Shown here: piece after piece, positions 59,314-64,000 of the stretch
Numbering within the stretch: position 1 is the first letter of the stretch
Layout: each line of letters begins with the position of its first letter
Source of the DNA: Pseudonocardia sp. CNS-139
Lineage (GTDB): Bacteria > Actinomycetota > Actinomycetes > Mycobacteriales > Pseudonocardiaceae
Direction of reading: 5' to 3'
NCBI GenBank assembly: GCA_001942415.1
Contig: MKJX01000177.1
Span: forward strand, 1 to 64,000
Length of the DNA: 64,000 nucleotides
Program-made: the position numbers and the translations under genes
Notes under the pieces: model-generated
What the model saw: the letters and a program-made list of their open reading frames with translations, nothing else
Told to the model about the DNA's origin: nothing
Database searches by the model: none

Positions 59314-60006
59314 TCAGCCCGGCGGCTCCTCCGCCAGCTCCTCCTCCGCCTCCCGCTGGACGAACGCGCCCTGCACGGTCTCCTCGTCCTCGGGCTCCTC
59401 GGCCTCGCGCTGCACCGGAGCCGGCTGGGACATGACCCGCTCGGCGGTGGCGCTCGCCTCGCGCTCGAACCGGTCGGACGGGTCGCTCACGGAGATGCCG
59501 CCGGCCGCCGGGGTGCCCTCGACCGGCCCCGACCGCTGCTGGACGACGTGGGTCAGCTCGTGGGCCAGCGTCGTCGCGCCCTCGGTCGAGCCGGGGTCGT
59601 ACGCCGAGCGCTGGAACACGATGTGCGAGCCCACGGTGTAGGCGTGCGCGTCGACCAACCGGGCCGACTCGTGGGCGGCGTCGTCGGTGTGCACCCGCAC
59701 GTCGCCGAAGTCGTGCCCGAGCCGCGCCTCCATGTCACCGCGCACGTCCGCGGGCAGCGGGTCGCCGCCGGACCCGACGACGTCGTGCACGGGCGAGCGC
59801 TCCTCCTCGCCGGGACGCGCGAGCATCGCGCCGGTGCCGCCGTTGCCGGCGGCCCGCTGCAGGCTCGTGACGGCGGCCGGGGTCAGCGCGTCGAGGCGCC
59901 CGGACAGCGCGGCGCGCAGCCGGCGCTCGTCGGGCGGCTCGTCCAGCCGCGCCGCCTTCGGGCGCAGGGAGTCGCCCTCGGCCCGATCGTGGTCGTGGTC
60001 GTGCAT
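59314..60006 (-). CDS. DUF4157 protein with HExxH motif, eCIS-associated
   Basis: An intact 230-aa protein. It has a His/Asp-rich start (MHDHDHD), a SLQRAAGN motif (residues 49-56) and the DUF4157 core: LGHDFGDVRVHTDDAAHESA, HAYTVGSHIVFQ and HELTHVVQQRSG (149-160) with the zinc-protease HExxH motif. The acidic tail contains two VQRE motifs. DUF4157 domains mark eCIS cargo and accessory proteins, where they may self-cleave or act as loading tags. It lies 128 bp upstream of the sheath gene and has no added toxin domain. Confidence 0.9.
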   Translation of the reverse strand: MHDHDHDRAEGDSLRPKAARLDEPPDERRLRAALSGRLDALTPAAVTSLQRAAGNGGTGAMLARPGEEERSPVHDVVGSGGDPLPADVRGDMEARLGHDFGDVRVHTDDAAHESARLVDAHAYTVGSHIVFQRSAYDPGSTEGATTLAHELTHVVQQRSGPVEGTPAAGGISVSDPSDRFEREASATAERVMSQPAPVQREAEEPEDEETVQGAFVQREAEEELAEEPPG

Positions 60007-60129
60007 CGCTCACCTCACTGACGCTGACCGCAGGGGCAGTCGACCGCCTGTGACGCTGGCAGGCGCCGGGCCCGGCCGCGTGGCCGGGCCGCCCGGAGTC
60101 CGGGCACCCGCGGCTGCCCGATCGCGCAG

Positions 60130-60806
60130 CTACCGCGGCCGGCCCTGCTGGTCCTTGCCGCGGGCCTTGTTGCCGGCCTCGATGACGTCGGCCTGCTCGC
60201 CGGGCGTCCAGATCGCGGGGCCGCTCTCGTTGACGATCCCGTCCGCGTGCCCGACGCCGGCCAGCCACGCGGCGCGCGCGAAGTGGGCACAGTTGTGGTA
60301 CAGGATCTGGTAGTAGCTGCCCTCCCAGGAGCCCACCGTGGCGAGCACCCGCAGGAACCGGGCCCGGTCGATCGTCTCCGACGCGCGGTGCGTCTGCTGC
60401 CCGGTGTGGTCGTCGGCGCGCGCAGCTCGCCGTAGCCGCCCACGGGGCTGATCGCCCACATGCCCTCCGGCCAGAAGCCGACCGTCGCCTTCCGCTGCCT
60501 GCCCTGCAGCTCCGTGACGTCGATCCAGGCGTGCCCGACGACGTCGTCGGCCATCGCGTCGATGCCCAGCTCGTACCGGTCGTCGGGACCGGCCCCGTCG
60601 TTCCACGCCGTGAGGTTCGACGTCGCCGAGCGCTGCACGGCCGGCTGCCCGGCGGGCGGCGCGGGCTCGCGGGCGGCCGCGAGCACCTGCGCCACGGCCC
60701 GGTTGCCGGCCGCCCGCTGCAGGCGCAGCGCGGCGGGCTCGCGCCCGGCCGCCCGCCCGGCCGCGGACGCGGGCCCGGTCAGCTCCTCGCCGGCGCGGCG
60801 CCTCAC
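60130..60806 (-). CDS. Candidate eCIS effector with permuted papain-like (LRAT/NlpC-like) domain (one frameshift)
   Basis: About 226 aa. The N-terminus carries RLQRAAGNRAVAQVLA (residues 28-43), nearly the same as a segment of the DUF4157 protein, and PAVQRS at 56-60, so it looks like an eCIS cargo leader. The C-terminal domain has GHAWIDVTEL (His 92) and YHNCAHFARAAW (Cys about 172, His about 174). This His-then-NCxxFA order is typical of circularly permuted papain-like enzymes such as LRAT-type acyltransferases and NlpC/P60 relatives. One base is missing near 60420. GTG 60806 overlaps the upstream stop. The fold assignment is by motif only. Confidence 0.6.
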
Positions 60807-63045
60807 GGAGCGCCCTCGATCCGCAGCCCCTGCCAGAACCCCTCGGAGTAGGACTCCAGCGTCGGTTCGATCCGCTGCCGGATGGTGATCGTGCGGGTGC
60901 GGCGAACCGGGAGAGGTCCTGGTTGATCTCGATCGCCCCGGACAGCTCGTCCACGGTGAGGGCGTCCACGGGGACGCCCTCGACCTCCACCTCGAACGTC
61001 AGGTTGCCGACGCCGCCGGCGAGGTGCCCGACCGCCGCCACGAACCGGTCGCCCGCGACGATCGGCGCGGGCAGCGTGAACGTGCCCGTGATCGAGCCGG
61101 TGGCCACCTGGTCGGGCCGGGTCTCCAGCACGGTCGCCCGCTCGCCCGTCACGAGCTCGGCGTTCGGCACGACCCGCACGCGGCCCTCGTTGCCGATGTT
61201 GTCGCCGTCGAACGGCACGGTGTCGCTGACGCTGTTCGTCCACTCCGCCTCGGGGGCGAGCGCGAGGAGGTCGACGGCGGTGGGCGTCGCCACCGTGAGC
61301 GTCACCTCGCTGCCCGGCGCCACCGACGTGCCCGCCTCCGGCCGGCTCGCGAGCACCGGCCGGGGTGGTCGTTGACGTGCCGCTCCTCCACCGTGGCCCG
61401 CAGGCCCAGGCGTTCGAGCTCCTGCCGGGCGTCCTCGGCGGTGTGCCCGACGACGGCGGGCACGACCACCGGCGTCGTGCCGCCGCCACCTCCCCCGCCC
61501 CCGGTCACCGGACCGGTGGTCGGCACGGGGCCCGCGGTGGTCGTCGGCGCCGGCTGCGGGCCCGCCGAGACCGTCAGCACGACCGGGGAGCCCGGCGGGA
61601 CCTCCGCGCCCGGCGCGGGGTCGGTCGAGAGCACCTTGTCCGCCTCCTCGGGGCTCACCATCGTGCTGGTGCGCTCCACGCGGAACCCGCCGTCCTGCAG
61701 CCGCAGCGACGCCTCCGCGGCGGTCAGGCCGACCACGTTCGGGAACGGCACCGGGCACTGCGTGCACTGCCCGACCGACACGAAGAGCGTGATCCCCGAG
61801 CCGCGCCGCAGCGGCGAGTTCTCGCCGGGCGCGGTGCCGATCGCGAAGCCCTCCGGCACGGCCGGGTCGCGCGCGGCACCGCGGTCGCGACGTACCCGGC
61901 CGCCGTCAGGGTGGCCAGCGCCTGGGCCTGCGGCTGGTCCCGCACCGACGGCACGAGGGTCGTCGGGATCACGGCGTAGAGCGCGATCGCGAGCCCGACC
62001 AGCGCGAGCGCCACCGTGGGGATCCACCACGGGAACACGGGCACCTGCCGCCGGGTGCCGTTGAGCACGATCGGCATCCGGCCGGGGCCGGGCGGCCCGT
62101 TGCCGATCGGGCTGACCCGCGCGGTGAACGGGAGCGAGCGGGTCCGGCCGAACCACGACCGCGGCCCGTTGACCCGCACCTCGTTGGTGACGCTCTCGCC
62201 GGGCGCGAGCGTGCCGCCGGCCTGCGGCGGGTCGAACTCCAGCTCGCCGTCCCGGTCGCTGTAGTCGATCTGGACGCCGCCGGGCCGGTTGCCGCTGTTC
62301 ACGGTCACCACCCGGTGCCGTCCTGGGCGGCGGCCGCGGGTCACCTCGGGCTCGAGCGTCGCGTCGAGCTGGTCGAACGGGTTGACCGTGACGCCGCCCT
62401 GCTCGGCCGCCCAGACGTCGGCGTGGACGCCCGAGGACACCAGCACGTCGAACGCGCGCGGCCCGCGGGGTGGCGGGCGCTGCGCTCCGGGGAGAACCGG
62501 ACCACGGCCGTGCGCTCGTCGTCCGGGTAGACCGAGAGCGCCGGCGGGTCGACGGCGCCGAACTCCGCGGCCGGCCCGCGCACCACGAGCCGGAACTCCT
62601 CGACACGGGTGCCCGTGTTGCGCACGGTCGCGGTTGTCGTGACGACCCCGCCCGGCTCGGCGGTCAGCTCGGCGGTCTCCAGCCGCAGCCGCACGCCGCG
62701 CCGCTGCGCCGGGGTGCCGCCGGTCGACTGCGGCCCGAACGACTGCGGCCCGTACGACTGGGGCCCGGGCGGCCGGTGCGGGCCGGACGCCTGGACGGGC
62801 GGCTGCTGGTACGCCGACGTCTGCGGCGCGTGGTACTGCGGCTGCGGTGCCTGCTGCGGGGGCGCCTGGTACTGCGTCGGCGGCTGGTGCGGCGGCTGCT
62901 GGTACGCCGGGCCGGCGCCGGACTGGGACGGGTCGGGGGCGCGCACCACCCCCGTGGAGAAGCCCAGGTACGCCCGGCAGTCCGGGTTCTGGCAGAAGTC
63001 GGCCCCCGCCGTGTTGCGGAAGCCGCACGTCGGGCAGTCGGCCAC
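60803..63045 (-). CDS. Zinc-ribbon, Ig-like, transmembrane, PASTA-repeat protein in the eCIS locus (four frameshifts)
   Basis: About 748 aa. N-terminal zinc ribbon CPTCGFRNTAGADFCQNPDC, a Gln/Pro/Tyr-rich linker, two Ig-like domains (VRLRLETAELTAEPGGVVTT; then PFDQLDATLEPEV to ARVSPIGNG), one membrane helix (FPWWIPTVALALVGLAIALY, about residue 345), three PASTA-type modules (VPSVRDQPQAQALATLTAAG, FPNVVGLTAAEASLRLQDGG, VPAVVGHTAEDARQELERLG) and a C-terminal beta domain. PASTA domains bind peptidoglycan fragments in other proteins. It could tie the injection system to the envelope. Breaks near 62480, 61872, 61362 and 60905. GTG 63045 follows GGAAGGGA. Confidence 0.75.
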
Positions 63046-63154
63046 ACCACGTCCCTTCCTCTCCGGTGGCCGATCCTCGCCGCCGCGGATCGTCCGGGCA
63101 GGGGCTCCGCGCCACGATCGACAGGCACGGTTCGGTGCCCGATGGGGCAGCCGG

Positions 63155-64000
63155 CTACTGCAGCTGCGCGTAGAACGGCCCGAACTCGGCCTCCAGCGTG
63201 AGCCGGCCGAGCTTGCGGTACTCGCGGAAGACGCCGGCCACGAGGTCGGCGGTGCCGACCGGGCGGTCCGCGCTCGCGGCCAGGTACGCCGCCGCCACCA
63301 CGGCCGAGCGGATGTTGCCGCCGGACAGCTCGAACGCCTCCGCGCAGAAGGCCAGGTCGAGCTCGCCGGCCCGCGGGATGCGCCGGCCCAGGCAGCGGTC
63401 CCACAGCGCCCGCCGGTGCTCGGCGTCCGGCACCGGGAAGTCGACCACCAGGTCCAGCCGCCGGGTCAGCGCCGGGTCGAGGTTCGCCCGCAGGTTGGTG
63501 GCGAGCAGCGCGAGCCCGTCGAAGGACTCCATGCGCTGCAGCAGGTAGGCGCTCTCGACGTTGGCGTAGCGGTCGTGCGCGTCGCGCACCTCGGAGCGCT
63601 TGCCGAAGATCGCGTCGGCCTCGTCGAAGAGCAGCACGCCGTTGACGCCGGCGGCCTCGGTGAAGATCCGTTCGAGGTTCTTCTCCGTCTCCCCCACGTA
63701 CTTGTCGATCACGCTGGAGAGGTCGACGGTGTAGAGGTCGAGGCCGAGGTCGGCGGCGATCACCTCGGCGGACATCGTCTTGCCCGTCCCGGAGTCGCCC
63801 GCGAAGAGCGCCGTGACACCGCGTCCGCGGCCCCCGCCCGGGCGCATCCGCCACTCGTCGAGCACGCGGGACCGGTACCGCGCGCGCAGCGCGATCTCCC
63901 GCAGCTGGGCCGCGGTCTCCGCCGGCAGCACGAGGTCGTCCCACCCGACGGCGGGCTCGATGCGCCGCGCCAGCCGGGCGAGGCCCACGGCGTTCTGCGC
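63155..64000 (-). CDS. eCIS AAA+ ATPase (Afp15-like), 5' part outside window
   Basis: The C-terminal 282 residues of an AAA+ ATPase; the frame is still open at base 64000. Walker A FAGDSGTGKTMSAEVIA, Walker B GVLLFDEADAIFGKRSEV, sensor 1 ALLATNLRANLD and arginine-finger region PALTRRLDLVVDFPVP are present, and the C-terminal lid contains LSGGNIRSAVVAAA. Every eCIS locus encodes such an ATPase, thought to act in particle assembly or recycling. It is the most upstream eCIS gene visible here. Confidence 0.92.
   Translation of the reverse strand, partial: AQNAVGLARLARRIEPAVGWDDLVLPAETAAQLREIALRARYRSRVLDEWRMRPGGGRGRGVTALFAGDSGTGKTMSAEVIAADLGLDLYTVDLSSVIDKYVGETEKNLERIFTEAAGVNGVLLFDEADAIFGKRSEVRDAHDRYANVESAYLLQRMESFDGLALLATNLRANLDPALTRRLDLVVDFPVPDAEHRRALWDRCLGRRIPRAGELDLAFCAEAFELSGGNIRSAVVAAAYLAASADRPVGTADLVAGVFREYRKLGRLTLEAEFGPFYAQLQ

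Noticed and set aside
48440-64000. Type VI secretion system or tailed prophage
   Set aside because: There are no TssJLM membrane-complex genes, no ClpV, and no capsid, portal, terminase, integrase or lysis genes. LysM hub, DUF4157 and the AAA+ ATPase mark it as eCIS.
1-64000. tRNA, rRNA, insertion sequence or attachment site
   Set aside because: I saw no CCA-ended cloverleaf, no rRNA sequence, no transposase motif and no long terminal inverted repeats on either strand by eye; a tRNAscan and IS search would settle it.

Overview
The window is very GC-rich DNA from an actinomycete. Indicators are SARP/AfsR regulators, an FHA-FHA-ABC exporter like mycobacterial Rv1747, many GTG starts, 1-8 bp start/stop overlaps and an actinobacterial type of contractile injection system. 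A Pseudonocardiales relative is plausible, but there is no rRNA or marker gene to prove it. One caveat applies throughout: roughly sixty points exist where a recognisable protein continues in another frame. Almost all fit the loss of a single base, usually in a G/C run. I treat these genes as real and probably affected by base-call deletions, and give joined coordinates.

Region 1 (1-15 kb) holds oxidative and regulatory genes: two paralogous berberine-bridge-like FAD oxidases (2-1126 partial; 8278-9775), an FAD monooxygenase, a cytochrome P450, an amidohydrolase, a TetR regulator and two paralogous AfsR-type regulators. A TetR/PucR pair then faces an SDR gene across a promoter that carries two matching 21-bp operators.

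Region 2 (15-35 kb) is envelope and exopolysaccharide. It contains an FHA-ABC exporter, GT4 glycosyltransferases, and a Wzz-like/Wzx-like/Wzy-like operon. It also has a membrane-anchored beta-helix protein, a polyprenyl-phosphate sugar transferase and phosphomannomutase. Inside it is a secreted copper-radical oxidase with three N-terminal carbohydrate-binding-like repeats, in one operon with a membrane-anchored Cys protein and a DUF305 putative copper-binding lipoprotein. A four-copy 22-bp direct repeat lies between two convergent genes.

Region 3 (35-45 kb) is organic-acid catabolism. A minus-strand operon encodes GntR, a class III CoA-transferase, an HMG-CoA-lyase-like aldolase, a PDC-hydrolase-like amidohydrolase apparently fused to an MDR reductase, and a maleate-isomerase-like protein. 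A divergent operon encodes a D-2-hydroxyacid dehydrogenase and an NMT1/Tau-type ABC importer.

Region 4 (45.5-64 kb) is an extracellular-type contractile injection system (eCIS), all on the minus strand. From its upstream end it encodes an AAA+ ATPase, a zinc-ribbon/PASTA membrane protein, a candidate papain-like effector, a DUF4157 protein, sheath, tube, an assembly protein, a DUF6760-like protein and a Pro-rich VQR-repeat protein. It continues with a second tube protein, LysM hub protein, VgrG-like spike, PAAR tip, gp25, baseplate J and tail protein I. A giant STAND-ATPase/SARP regulator faces it at the downstream end. No tape measure or cap gene is seen, so the cluster probably continues past base 64000.
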